Of a DNA stretch of 64,000 bases, positions 13,963 to 26,448 are shown one piece after another. Each line of letters begins with the position of its first letter. Position 1 is the first letter of the stretch. The translations under genes and the position numbers were made by a program. Source of the DNA: Puffinus mauretanicus (Eukaryota > Chordata > Aves > Procellariiformes > Procellariidae); NCBI GenBank assembly GCA_023333565.1, contig JAJKFH010003108.1, forward strand, positions 682,001 to 746,000. The letters run 5' to 3'. A model generated the notes under the pieces. It made no database searches, had not been told where the DNA came from, and was given only the letters and a program-made list of their open reading frames with translations.

Positions 13963-14041
13963 CTAGTCCAGTGTAGCTTTTTGGTTGTTCTCCGTCCACT
14001 ACCAGAAAAAGAGAAATCAATGCCAGATTCCAGTGAGTCAT
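13957..14041 (-). CDS. Candidate first coding exon with signal peptide; gene not identified
   Basis: On the minus strand an ATG at 14041-14039, with A at -3, opens 28 complete codons plus one base and then meets a strong splice donor (AAG|GTAAG). The peptide has a short polar head (MTHWN), a hydrophobic core (LALISLFLVV) and a polar, small-residue cleavage region (DGEQ). That is the layout of a secretory signal peptide, probably cut after Gly17; the mature start would be EQPKSYTGLDQ. A signal-peptide exon closed by a phase-1 intron is classic for extracellular modular proteins such as Ig, EGF, CUB or LDLR-repeat proteins. The exon follows a CT-rich, CpG-bearing leader. I do not recognise the family: the sequence is too short and signal peptides diverge fast. 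The frame stays open upstream to an ATG at 14326, so a longer N-terminus is possible but less likely because that part has leader-like CT composition. The downstream exons are not visible here. Confidence 0.5.
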
Positions 14042-14330
14042 CCTAAATGACAGAGTAGGCTCACTCTTTGCACCGGCTGCTGGCTGCCTCCGCTGTGTGA
14101 CAGCTGCCGGCTGGCTGGGGAGCGAGCGTGTCCCATTCTGCAGCCTGCGGCAGGGGGAGAGGGGAAGGCAGCGCTGGGGAGAGGAGGTGGGAGAGAAAGC
14201 CGGAGAGAGGGACCGAAAGAGAGAGGAGAGAGGCAGAGGCAGGAATATACCATGTGGCTGCGTGCTCCCCTTCTCTGCCTGGTGCTGCAACGCTGCCGAA
14301 AAGTTACTTTTTAATATGTGATGCACTCTC
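14042..14330 (-). promoter_or_regulatory. CT-rich 5' leader / core promoter region with upstream ORF
   Basis: In minus-strand sense this is a long CT-rich stretch (GA-rich on the plus strand, about 14155-14245) followed by a GC- and CpG-richer part (14060-14155), then the candidate start codon. This composition contrasts with the AT-rich surroundings and resembles a vertebrate 5' untranslated region next to a weak CpG island. No clear TATA box is seen, so a dispersed start site is likely. A 71-codon upstream ORF begins at the ATG ending at 14253 and its TGA overlaps the main ATG in an ATGA arrangement. The transcription start site is not defined by sequence alone. Confidence 0.45.
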
Positions 14331-17300
14331 TGATTTCAGAGCCTCCCCACTCCTGCCCTCTTTTCGGTCTATGCCCAGAGGAACTTCTCAGCATTTCAGC
14401 GATTACATGATCATCTCTCTGTTTTGGAGGCTGGCACGGATGCTGTGCACAGAATATGTTAAGTAAAGGAAGGCTGTTTTGTGGCTGTGTGAAAAGCAGC
14501 ACTTCTGGTTTCTTGCAGCAATTTTATAGGCTGTTTATCTGAGAGTGGGAAAGCAAGGGCAGGGCGGTAATTCTGGCATCAGAGGAAAAAAAATAGAAAA
14601 AAATGTTGGGGAGCACAGAATCCTATACAAGATTGTTGGGGAGGAAATAATTCCTGAAATAATGCTCAAGAAGCAAGCTCTTGGAGTGGGTAACATTGCA
14701 CTAAATGGCAGAAATTTCTCTGGGGAAACACTGCTCGTTTCTAGTCGCCCTGAGTCTCCAACGTACAGTTTAATCATTTCATTACACTCACACCCCTTGT
14801 ATGCTTATGTTTGTTTCTACACATGTTTTTTTAGGAAACTAGTACAGGTCAGCTTCACAAAAGTTGGTGATTGCTGTAAATACTTTAGTGTCACTGGGAA
14901 AAAGGAAGAAGTGTTCCCACTGTTTGCTAACTAGTTCTTAGCCTCTATCAAAGGGTAAGTCAGGAAGGCTTTTGTGGGCTTTTGAAGGCTCTTTATTAAA
15001 ATATTTGTAGCAGGATCTTAAGAAAATCAAAAGTGCTACTACCTCTGTGTCAAGCTATGTTCAGATGCTCTCAATATTTGTCAAATTCATCTGTGTCTAA
15101 AAAGGCTGGTGTTTCATATTTTATATTCCTGCAGTGTGAATGTGAGTGGATGGTCTTAATCCTGATTAATTGGCACAAAATTCCCAAAGAAAACTAGGGA
15201 AAGGAATAAGAAATAACAGCATAAAGGTGGAAAAGCTTAAATATGTATTCATTCTTGATTAGAAAACTGAATGTATGATAGTTTCACGTCTACTCCAAAT
15301 GATTGCGCCAGTTAAATATCCATTAGGTGTTCTGCCTGTGTTTCCCTCTGCAGAATACAGAATGATGTTTTCTTCTTTTCTGGTGTTATTGGCTAGGGGT
15401 GATCCTGTGAGAATGAGATATGAGCTCTTCAGATCTTTTTTTAACATTTGATTTAATTATATATATAATTCTGATTTGCTAAAGGTACTAGGGATTTACC
15501 AGACTCGTAATTCATAATGAAGCAGAACAGCAGCTCATATTCAAGAGCTTATGAAATGTTTCCTTAGGCTGATTGCAGGCAAAATCATACTTGGGGTTTT
15601 TTTCCCTGTAAATTTGAACCACCACAGCAACTTCTTTTTGCCCTTAAATTTCCATATCTAAGCATGGTGTCATGAATGACATATACCTGTGAGCCTGGAG
15701 TGAAAGGAGCTTTCTCCTTGAGCCTGTGAGTGAACAGCATGAAGAATATCCACGGAAGTGCTTAATTTGAACTTCCTGTTGACATCAATTCATTAGGAGA
15801 AATAGGTCTTTGGTACCATTGGGTAGTGACCATGGAGAAGTGCATCATCAGGGAGAATCATCTGCGTGTAAGATGTCTATCCAGAGTTCCTCCAGGTCTC
15901 TTAGAAGTCATACAGAATTGTACGCGAATTCAGGATCAGGCGTTTAGTAGACCTCAACTGAAAAATTGTTGGGTGGGAGAAGAAAAGGACTTTGTGCCAT
16001 GGAGTACATCTGCTGTAACAAGGACTCTGCTTCAGACATCCTATATGGTACTGGAGTTGTCCCTTAAGATTCTGTACTGTTGGGAAGACTCAGTGTGGAG
16101 AGGTAATGTAGGGACAGGTCCTCATGACACAAGGTGTCACAAAATAATCACACGTTTGTCTGAAGAGACAGACAGTGGTGGATGAAGCTGGGTATCCGTG
16201 GTAGGGTGGGAGTGCAGAGAGATGTCCAGGGGTGTCTGGAACCAGGTCTGAAGGTGTACTGGTAGTCTGGGGTGCTGACACCTAACCACAAATGGGCTGA
16301 GGAACAACAGTGAAACAGAAGGATGCTTGTCCTTGGATACGAAACTAAAGTTGGATTAATTGTCTGCTGATGTAGACTAATATTTTGTAAGAGTATTCTT
16401 CTAAACTTTAATAATTCCTTTAGTAAAATTGGTCTAATTTCTTCCACACTAGTTGTTCCCCTTCTGTCTACTTAGTATTGCATAGAGGATGCTCAGTGAC
16501 CACGTGAACTCTGTCTGCAGGCGTGATCCTGAGCTGCGTGTTTTGAAGAGACCTTTAGTTAATTGAACTCATTTGTTATTGTTGCCAGTATCACCTGGCA
16601 AAACAATAACACATACATATATGTTTCTGCCCACGTAACTGATGTTTCCGTAGTCAGAATTTGGCTGCTTACCCAGACATTTACTGATGGAGAAGAAATG
16701 AAGCAGGTGGATATAATCAATTGTTGTCTTTTTTAGAGCAATTAAAATGACTGTAATTGACATTCATGCATGTCCAGAGAACCACAGCCTCAGTAGATTA
16801 TTCTGTAGTACAGTTCATTCTACCTTTCACATTGATAGAAAAGTCACTATATTGCCAACTCATGTTCCTATCAACAAGACATGAATATTAATATCAAAAT
16901 GAACACGAAAAGTTCATTAAAAGTAGGAAGGACTCGCTTAAAATCTTTCTTTCTTTCTATAGCCTTGTCCTTTAAATTCCTGAGGGGATACTGTATTAGG
17001 TCTTTGCAAATTCTCTTCTCCATTGAAATTTGACCCAATGTGAGAGGTTAAGGAAGAATAGACACAGTTTATCCCCAGTTTGGCTGGGAGGATTGCTGCT
17101 ATTGTTTTGGCAATGAACGTTTGCATCAGAGTAGCAATATGAGTAAATTCTAATTCCAATTAGACTTGTACAGCTTGATACTACAAGAGCTGCATGAGTA
17201 CGACTTTTTCTCAGACGTCTATTTATTTTTTTTAGTGGTACCCATGATTTTTTGTAAAAGCACTAGCTGATGACAGGAATGTTATTTTCTGGAGAGGTTG

Positions 17301-18860
17301 GTTGACGTCCTTCTTGGGAGCTGATAGTGAGGATTTGGGTATGCCAGAATAGTCCTTAGGATACCAATTGCCAAAGTAATTGGAAGTCTTTGCTCCAGAG
17401 ATAATGAGCAGGTCAAGAATTATATTAAATTGTAAGTCAGAAGTTGGCAGGATTGTGGTCAAAAACTTGTAGTGCAAGCACATTTGTCTGTAGCTGCCAT
17501 AAAGCCCAGGCTGCCTGGGGAAGCTGTGACATCTGTATCATTGCAGTATTCAAAACCAGTTCAGGCAAACAGAAGAACACAAGAGGGCATCCAGAAAAGA
17601 GAACGTACTTTTACTCTGAGTATGGCTGCTGAGATTTTCTTTCCCATGTGCAAAACAGTCATTGACTATACGAATGGAATGAGGTCAGAGCCGGTCCTTT
17701 TCCTTGACTTAGCATTGAATGCCACAAAATCACTTGACTGTAGAATGTTTAGTTTTAGCTTTCGAGTAGCTGGGCACATTCCAAGAAATTACTGAAGTCT
17801 CTGGAAACCGGAGGTTTTCCTTGAGTTCTTCTGAAGCAATATAAGCCATGTACTTATTTCTTACTCTTCCTTATCCAAGTTGTTATTGCTTCTCAGTTTC
17901 ATCCCTTTGCACCTCTTTGTCTTTGGTTACAATCAAAGAGAGAATAAAGCATTTTATTTTTTTTATTTTGTCCTTTTCTTCCAAAGGCATACGCTTTTGT
18001 GTTTAGTCGCAGTTAAGACTCCAGCTGAAGTTACACTTAAATCAAAATTTTGCACTTCAATCTGGGTGCTGAAAAAATTGTTATTTTTTACACTGCAGTA
18101 AAAAATTCCAAGCATTAGTCCTGCTATACCTCCTTTCACAAGTATTATTTTGAGGTTGAAGTAATGGAGTTTGAGTTCTGGAAAGTAATATAAACTTGAG
18201 AGAAATTTTAACCTTGACTGTTAAGGGCAAACCTACTCCAGTGATGATCTGCTAGATACAGAAATCATTGATTTACAAAGTACAATTCCAGAGTGCAAAA
18301 CCATTACAAAAGTTTTGGGGTTTTTTTTGTCAATACTCAGTTTGCAGTCTGAAGTATTACATTTGATGTTAGAAGCGTATTTATATTCAAGAATCTGAAC
18401 TTACTCTAACGCCAGTATTTTTTGAATGGCAGCTATTATATCCATAAAGTTATTCATATGAAAAACTATGATTTTTAGACCAGTGAAATAAATGGTATGA
18501 ATGAGTGCTTCAGCTGAAAAGGTGGCTGTACACAGCTGCCATTGGCTATAGGTAGAATGCTGTGTTTCTGCATACTTTCTAAATATGAGGAATGACAATG
18601 AGGGAAAACAGAAGTGGGCCATGTAAAAAAGAGAAAGAACTTTTTGTCTGTAGATAAATAAGCTGTAATATTAACTGGTGAGAATATTTCGTGATTGCTG
18701 GAGCTGACAGAAAAGCTGAAATTTTTCTTTCTTACAAAACCGGTAAGATAAAAAAAAATCTCCATTTTGTGAAAACTCTGAAATTTTTAAAAATCACAAT
18801 TTAGAAAAAAGGCACTGCATTGGATCTATTTCATTCCTATACCACAATGCAGCTAAACCT
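14331..18860. other. Non-coding, no supported gene
   Basis: Sequence upstream of the candidate minus-strand promoter. It contains open frames up to 129 codons (14545-14934, plus) but none shows a domain, codon pattern or splice context I can support. Apart from short AT-repeats such as TATATATATA near 15460, I recognise no repeat family. Proximal regulatory sequence for the 14-kb promoter would be expected in the first part. Confidence 0.6.
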
Positions 18861-18861
18861 A

Positions 18862-19130
18862 TGCAGGTTTTGCCTGCACTGTCTCTGAATACTCCAGTGG
18901 TATGGATTTCTCAGTTGCCCCTGGCAACCTATTCCAGTAGTTCATTATTTTTGTTGTTAGAAAGTTTGTTGGTTTTTTTTTTCCTGATGTCTAATGCAAT
19001 GCTTCATCAAAATACATTGACCATCACTTTTTGCCCTAATCATGAAGAAAGGGAGCTGACTAATCCCTTCCTTTTTTCTGCAGCAGCTTTTTAAGCAATA
19101 GTTGCGTCTGCCCATGTCTCATCTTCATGA
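18862..19130 (-). mobile_element. Old CR1 LINE fragment, antisense
   Basis: On the minus strand, the region around 18900-18945 translates to WNRLPGATEKS-like residues, the degenerate equivalent of the [11 protein letters not shown] block near the C-terminus of CR1 ORF2, which is visible in the younger copies at 26.5 and 46.2 kb. The flanking sequence follows the order expected of the antisense CR1 3' region. Substitutions and small indels are many, so this is a much older insertion than the other two CR1 copies. Its exact ends cannot be set by eye, and no octamer tail is preserved at the low-coordinate end. Confidence 0.6.
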
Positions 19131-22100
19131 GGTGGGCAACCCACCTCTGAAAACATTTGTCTCTCACTATATCGTCACATGAGAGGATGCTTTAGAAAAC
19201 AGATGGATGGTCTTCCTGCAGAGTATTCAAGTGAACTTAATTCTGTGGGGCTGTATCAGTGAATCAATATCCCTGAGCATCAAGGAGATGATTTCGGGTT
19301 TCTAAAGCAATAGCCTTGATATATAACATGCACTACATGATTTTACATGGATGCTGAGCCCTTGAAAACAGATTTTGTAACATATTTGTAATACTGTAGC
19401 TTAGTTCAGTTGCAGTTTCCATATTTTGGTGTCTGAAAAATTCCTGAAAAAAAATCCCTTTGGTTCAGTTGTTGTTTAAGGACTTGAGCCCTAATTTTTT
19501 TTTTTTCTTTCTCTATTAAATTGTGAGAAGAAATATTTTGGTCATTGTTGCTTTTAGAAGACTTTTGCAATCTAATTCATATATGATTATAGAACCAAAA
19601 CTCTCAACATTTACCTGTAACTGAGAAAGATGCAAAACTCAAAGGCATTTCTTTAACAAAATGTTTTTTACACTGGAAAATTAACAGTCCATTCAAATGC
19701 TAGGCTAGCAGGACTTTTTTCCACTTCTTTCCTCCTCCTTTCCCAATGGAAATGTGTCTGTTTTGTAAAATTTCTGGAATAGTTCATCTAGATGAATGAA
19801 AATTCACCTCAGATGAATGATAGATTCAGATCCAGCCGGTATTTGTGGTTAAGACTTCTCGGAAACCAACTTCAAATTTGTGCCTTAAAATGAATGACAA
19901 AGAGTCTGTCCCTGACTCAGAGGAGTTGGGAAGTGTGCCATATCAAGTGTTATTCCAGATTACTAAACTGTCTTCATTTCAGATCGCCATAGAACCCAAA
20001 TAAATTTGAAGTTTAAAAAAACCCCCAAAACTCCAAGAAGTTTGTAGCTGTCAAGGGAATAGATAAGTTCTGTGTAAAGGGGTATTTATGTGGGTTCAGA
20101 GATAGATTGAATGCCTTTCCTCAACAGCACACTTCAGCTTTATTCTTATTCGAGGCTGGCATGAGCGATTGTCTACTGTTTATTCAAAAGCATTAAAAGT
20201 GCCCTGTGGCAAGTGCACTCATTCTGAGGTATACTCAGACTGATATTTGGGTAGTGCTAACTGTTCCAGAAACTTGGGGTAGCTCAGTTTGGGTGCTCAG
20301 AATTGGAAAACATACATCTCATTTCCTTTTTATATAACATTGATACAATCCTACACACAAAGACCTTTCTCTAAAATCTTAGTGCTCTCCCTAAAAGATT
20401 GTGGAAGCATCTCTCTCAACCCCAGACTGGCAAGATTGATCTTTCGCTTTGAATCTTTTTCAACTGATGCAGTGTGGGAAAATATTCAGAAGGAATTAAA
20501 ATTGCAATTTTTTTGTTTTGTTAATAAAATCACTTTGTTTCAATGAGAGGAATATAGTTATATTTTAGAGTAAATTGTTCAAAGCCTTGAAAGTCTGAGT
20601 AATTGGTATCTGCTGTTAGCAAAATATGTAGATACTGGTACACCAGAAAAACTAGTTAATAATCTGTTATTTGCTTATCTCCTCGATGGGTAAAGCTTAG
20701 AAAATGCAGCTTGCTTCACTGTGCTGGCTTTTGTTGCTGGAAGAATTGGTACTTGGTGCCAGGCAGGTTTGCTTTTGTAGGGGAAGGTAGTAACACAGTC
20801 TTGCCTGGCACGGTAGCTATTTTGGGCTTGAGAGGTAATGAGAAGTTAAAAAGTGTGAAGAAGGGTTTCAGCTACCTGGTTTTGATAGCCCATGCATCCC
20901 GGAAATTTGATTACATATTGATGTCTGTTTTCTGTGCTATTAATGTTGTCAAATGGCCTGTGAGGGAGATGGTCTCAATTAGCCCTTGCATTAACATTTT
21001 GTCATTAATGTGTGTCAGTACTGATGCTTTTAATTGCATGAGACTTCTGGAGAGCTCCGAGTAATCACATAGGGATGCCCGATTTGACTGAAGTGTAGCC
21101 TCTGAGGTCACAGCAATAAAGAACAATTGGGTTTGGTTCTTAAAAAAAATCCAGAAATAGGGCAACCAGTGGAAGGAGATATTCTATTTTTACAACAGTA
21201 GGAGTGTTTTAGAGCCAGCTGTTATTTCTAAGTAAACCTTTCCTCTTTAATGATAGAGAAACTATCTGTGACTTGTTTTTTTAAAATCTTAGGGAACTTC
21301 AACTCAGTTTTCTTGTCTGCCCTTCATTTCTTTTCTGTTGACTCTCTTCCAGTGGCTCAGCCTTTTAAAGATTTCCTGTTGGATACCCAATCCATTATGC
21401 AACGTAGTGACAGAATAGCCTAGTCACCATGACACCATGCTCAAGGGTCAATATTTTTAATATAGGTAAAATTTAAGGGAACATTTTTAGTGCCAAATGA
21501 TTCTATTTTTATCTGCTTAAAATCTCCTAATTTTGGAACAGGAAGCACAGGACTGTGAAAAGGATCTGCTTGGTGTATGGGATATCGCAGAATTAGTTTC
21601 ATGTATTCATTAAAGATGTGATTATTTTCAACCTGATGGAATAGATTTATGGAAGTCACAGCGAAGGTTTTTGTTTTTAGGGGAAAGTATTAGCTTGGAA
21701 AGTTTCACTCTGTTAAATTATACCTAATTTCCCCTAAATCTATCTGTTTTCCCTTGAAGTTTACATATTACTGAAGCTAGACTATGTAGTTTGCAGTTTC
21801 TTAACATGTTCTTTATTAAATACAGTTTATTATGTTTTCTCTTCTTTAGCTATGAAATACCAGATCAGATCAGTTAACATCATTAGAAAACCTGGCTCAT
21901 GCATTTACAATGTCACATATTAGTTCCTTTGCAATCTGAGCTGGAGGTCATCCAGTGCCCAGTTACTCTGATGCTTCTTTTCTAAATTTTGCTTCCATAT
22001 CAATGTGGACGTTTCCATTTCAGTACACAGATGCTTCAATTTCTGTTTCATCACTCTTGTATGGGAAAAAAGGCAAAGGATTTATTTAACTTTTCCTGGT

Positions 22101-25100
22101 CATCTTCCAAATGTGTGATCACTGCTATTTATTTCAATATAATTTCCAAATTTTAACTAGCTTGACTTTCAACAATTCTTACTTCTGTTACAGCAATTTT
22201 TAAAATATATTTTATTCATCCCTACTTTTTTTGACATCCAAAGTGTACCATTCTTCCTTTTTGTCTGGAATAACTTGCTATTGCTCCACCCAGGGATATT
22301 TTCCAGTCTGAGACTGCTCTTCACCAAAGCCAGTCTAACAAAAAGCAAAAAAATTTCTTGGCTACAACATCAATAAATATCTGGACTATCACTGTTAACT
22401 ACTCCCCACACGGAAAATTAGTCTTCCAGAACAACACAAATCCTGGTTCTTTTTGTCTCTCTAGTAACAATACAAAGATTTCTATGTCCTTATATTCAAT
22501 CCTGAAGACATGTAATACTGTCTCAATTTTCCTCCAGAACTACCTCTTTATAATCATTCCCTAAGGGGATATTATATAAATTGACTCTGTTTTATCCATA
22601 CTGTGGCTTTACCAGCAGAAATGATGCCTCATTCTTAATGTACAGATCTGTTATGCTCACTTAATCTTTTCTTGCATGCAGCACACATTTGTTAACTCTG
22701 TATCTGGTCCTTCAGAACTTATTCTCAATCTTCTGCTTTTGTTGCCTTGTTCCCTGCTCTCACACATGGTATTTCAGTGCACCTTAGTCCCTTTCAGTAG
22801 CGAGGACTGTGTTCCCACCAGTGTTATTTCAATCTTTATTGCCATGCGCAACATGGCTAGGCATAAGTCTCAGTGTACCTAAAGGGTCTAAGGTTGCACA
22901 CTAACCCTTGATCTCTTTAATGCCACATTTTAAATCGTACATGCATGAGTTCTTGCTGACCTTGTATACATACGTAATTCAGTAGTAATTTTAAAAAGTA
23001 AGTATGCAGCATCACAGTTTAATTGCTGAAATACATTTTGGTTTTGTCTGGATGATGTGAAATAATGTTGCATAAAATTTTAGAAGTATTAATTAAAGGT
23101 AACTCTCAAATAAAGAGTAGTAGAACAGTCTAAGTGGATCAATAAATTGTCTAGTTAGAATAATTCACTTTATTCTAGTTTTGATTTATATGGTAGTAAA
23201 TCCTATCTGAAAATAGCAAATGGAAAAAAAACTTCATTCTTCTGCACCTTGAGAGCTTTGTTACATGAAGAAGATTATTCTTGTAGTAGTGTGTATGTAT
23301 GTAGTGTAACTTCGATTTTAGTTCTCAGTAGCTTTGAAATTAGTGGTGGCAAATGAAGTGCTTTTATTTATCAACCCCTAATGAAGTCAGGCTTTTGCAG
23401 CGTGTATCATATTTTTGTAAATGTCACTGGCCTAAGGTCCCACCACATTCTGCCACATCCTCAATTCCATGTAATAACTTACCATTTGGGCTTGATGTAG
23501 AAGTCATCATTGGCTTTCCTTTCATTTCTCAGCTTATTTACTGCTGTCGTGATTAGGCTTTTTAGTACCATACAGAAACCTACAGAAAACACAGAAAATA
23601 GACTGGTGAACATCAAAGGTAAAAAGCACTGGAAATGCAGAAAGACCGTTCTCTGCTGTGCCAGACTAGTGCTGACAATCTTCAGCAAATTTCACTTGCA
23701 AAACTGAACTGAGCTGTGTTAACTGAAAAACTGTAAAGTTTATAGAGGGTTAATTTTTATGGAGTTATTAACCAAAGCAGCATATTCCCTACCAAACCAA
23801 AAATATAAGTCACTAATGTAAATTGTGGGTCTGCTAGAGTATGTTTGTGTCAGAATTATAATATTACCTTTTATAAGGGAAAAATATACTTTCCCTTTTT
23901 TTTGAATGTGAATGTGCATGAACACACACAAATCTAATTCTGTATCAGAAAGGTGCTCAAGCATAGAAAATCACAGCTGACCTGGTTAGGATTTGGCAAA
24001 GTGGAAAAAAAGTCTTAGAATGGGGGAATTCGGAAGAAAGCTTTTTTGTCTTTCTAATATTTTTTCCTCTTAAATACGCTATAATAATCAATGTATCTAT
24101 TATAAATATGAGTAACAGCCAAAATGAATAATACATTATGCAATTAACTGTCTAAACCAAATGCAATGCAGCTATTTTTACTGTGATTTAGGGAATCTTG
24201 TGGAAAGGTTTAATGCTAGACTGTTACATATACTAGTCAGAAATGGTTTGTAGTATTGGGGATATAATCATATATAATGACAGAAATGGAGAGAGGTGTA
24301 AAGAGAGTGACAGTTTGATTAATAATAACAATTCTGAGTGTGCTGTTTCTCAGCCTTGCCCAATTATGACATTTGGATGTCATTTTTAATTTTCACAAAT
24401 TTGAGCTAGTAGGAACACTAGTGTTAGTCTTTCCAAATTCATGAAGACCAGACCTCTACATCTGTTAGACAAACCATGTCTGTTTCTTACAGTTACCTTT
24501 CTAGTTGAATGGTGGGTGAGATTTAAGTGCAACTGTATTCCTGTCACGCAGATTTGAGTGCTAGATAGAAATATTTTCTCCTGACTGCTGAGTGAGTTTG
24601 CATCTATTTTTTCACTGTAGAAGCTGCAATCCTTATTTTAATAAGTATGGTAAGATTTTAAAGTTTAAAAAGAAATAATCTGGGTAATTTCACTGAAAAG
24701 AGAAACTTGGAGAGTTTGATTGTGTGTTAACTTTGATATCAGCAGAACTTGAAATCTGAACATTTATACATAGGATGTTCTTGATATAATTTTATTAGTA
24801 TTTATATAGCCGGTGCTGATAAAACACAGCAAACAAAAAGAATTAACTTTTCTCAGGTGTGGCATCTGCCAGTTCTAATTCTGTCCTGTCCTTGTCCTTT
24901 ATACACTGAAGTGATCAGGCAAATAAAGATCAGAAAAATAATCTGGGCACTGTGTGTAGGGCCAAAAGTAAATGCTGCTAATTTGTATAAACCTAGGTAA
25001 ATTAGAAGTTTAACCCAAACATCTGAATCATCTGCTATTTCTGCAACAGCGTTGTATTTTCTTTCCAGAATAGTTTACTTCAGCCACAGTTCAAATGGTA

Positions 25101-26155
25101 GAAAAAGAACCATAATGTTCTTGTTGTGAGGAGCTGTTCTTACATCCAAGGCTTGCAGTGGAGGCGTATGATTCCCATTTCCTCTTACTATTCCGGTCAG
25201 GAGGAAACAGTGCCTAAACCTGAGTATTTTTGGTCCTTCCGTCCAGCACTGGGGGCTACTTGAGGAGTCCTTCTGGCTGGCCAACCCGGAGCTCTTTCCA
25301 GATGCCTGACTTTACTCTGGATTGAATTCTGTTCTTGCCTTGTAATTCTACCACCATCTGTCCCACAACCTGAGTTTGTCCCGTAACTGCAGCTATGTCA
25401 AAATACGAGGTACATGAATGAGTATAGCTTGTTCTTAATGGTGGTAATTATTGTTAGATTTGTAATATTTTAAATTTCACACCTAATTCAGAAATAACAG
25501 TTACTAATTTGACTGGTCTACAGTTGAAAATGTATTGCTTTTCAAGGGGATAAGATCGGTTCTCAGCATGTCTTTTAGTTGCAGGGAATGGACAGCAGAT
25601 ACTGAGGAGAACTGGTGTATGTAAAGAGCTACACCCAGGAAACCATTTGAACCAAAGCAACTTTTATGAGCCATAGACAAAACATATGACTACTAAGAAG
25701 CCATTATTAGCACCACTTTTAATACTGCTACCAAAAATATCTATAGACAGAACTACTGAAAACATCCCAATTTGTAAGACGGGCTTGTAGCACTCTTAAT
25801 GAATTTTGGCTGTGTTGCTCTGCAGGGACAGACAGAAGGGGCTATAGGACAGTCACCACTGTGGCAGATGTAGCAACCTGCCTTTATGTTTTCTGCTAGC
25901 TCCGTGCCACAGTACTCAACGTGCCTGTGGGAATAAGACACACAGTAGCTGTGACCAGTTTACTTTACTAGGCAAGTTTACTTAATAAAAGAAGTTAATT
26001 AAACATCTTGCATGGGTAATCTACATCTTTCAGTGTAGGCTTTTGGAGAATTTATTGCTTTTCCTTTTAATTGCTTTTCTTTAACTGATACTTTTGATCC
26101 ATTGAATTCAAGAATCAGTCCATCTGCATTAAAAATTGTTTCACAGTTTCTGACC
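19131..26155. other. Non-coding, no supported gene
   Basis: AT-rich sequence without a recognisable exon or young transposon. Part of it (about 21.9 to 22.9 kb) is pyrimidine-rich on the plus strand over a kilobase, in the manner of antisense transposon relics, but I could not assign it. Short A and T runs occur throughout. Open frames reach only 117 codons (20711-21064) and carry no family signature. Confidence 0.6.
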
Positions 26156-26219
26156 AGAAAGTGCATATCAGGAGAGGTTCTGAAGTTAGAAAGTATAAAT
26201 CAGGAAAGGTTCTGAAGTT
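26156..26219. repeat. 32-bp tandem duplication
   Basis: Two adjacent 32-base copies (26156-26187 and 26188-26219) differ at about four positions. Each starts with AGAAAGT and ends with GGTTCTGAAGTT. It is a simple local duplication about 230 bases upstream of the CR1 fragment, with no evident function. Confidence 0.9.
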
Positions 26220-26399
26220 TCTCATGACTTAAGGATTCATTTCTTTGTCTCAAGGAAATGAGCCAAAAATATCCTTTCCAAAGGATGTTGGAATATTTTT
26301 TTCCTCAAAAAACCCAAACAAACTGGGTTTGGAGTGCTGTTTTGTGTTGTTTTTTTCTTAGTTTCCCAACAAGGTGCTATTTCTCCAGGGTACAACATA

Positions 26400-26440
26400 A
26401 GTTTTATTTTGTTTATTTTAAGTTTTATTTTGTTTATTTA
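26400..26440. repeat. 21-bp T-rich tandem duplication
   Basis: Two copies of an AGTTTTATTTTGTTTATTT unit (26400-26420 and 26421-26440, the second one base shorter) lie immediately before the CR1 fragment. The AT-rich, T-rich sequence could have been the insertion target for the CR1, or a later slippage product. Confidence 0.85.
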
Positions 26441-26448
26441 AATGAAAT

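Noticed and set aside
14128..14466. 112-codon plus-strand frame rich in Arg, Glu and Gly
   Set aside because: It is the translation of the GA-rich complement of the minus-strand leader; low-complexity composition explains the open frame.
14545..14934. 129-codon plus-strand frame near the candidate promoter
   Set aside because: Considered as a divergent transcript's coding region, but it has no domain, no CpG-rich start and an A-rich low-complexity beginning.
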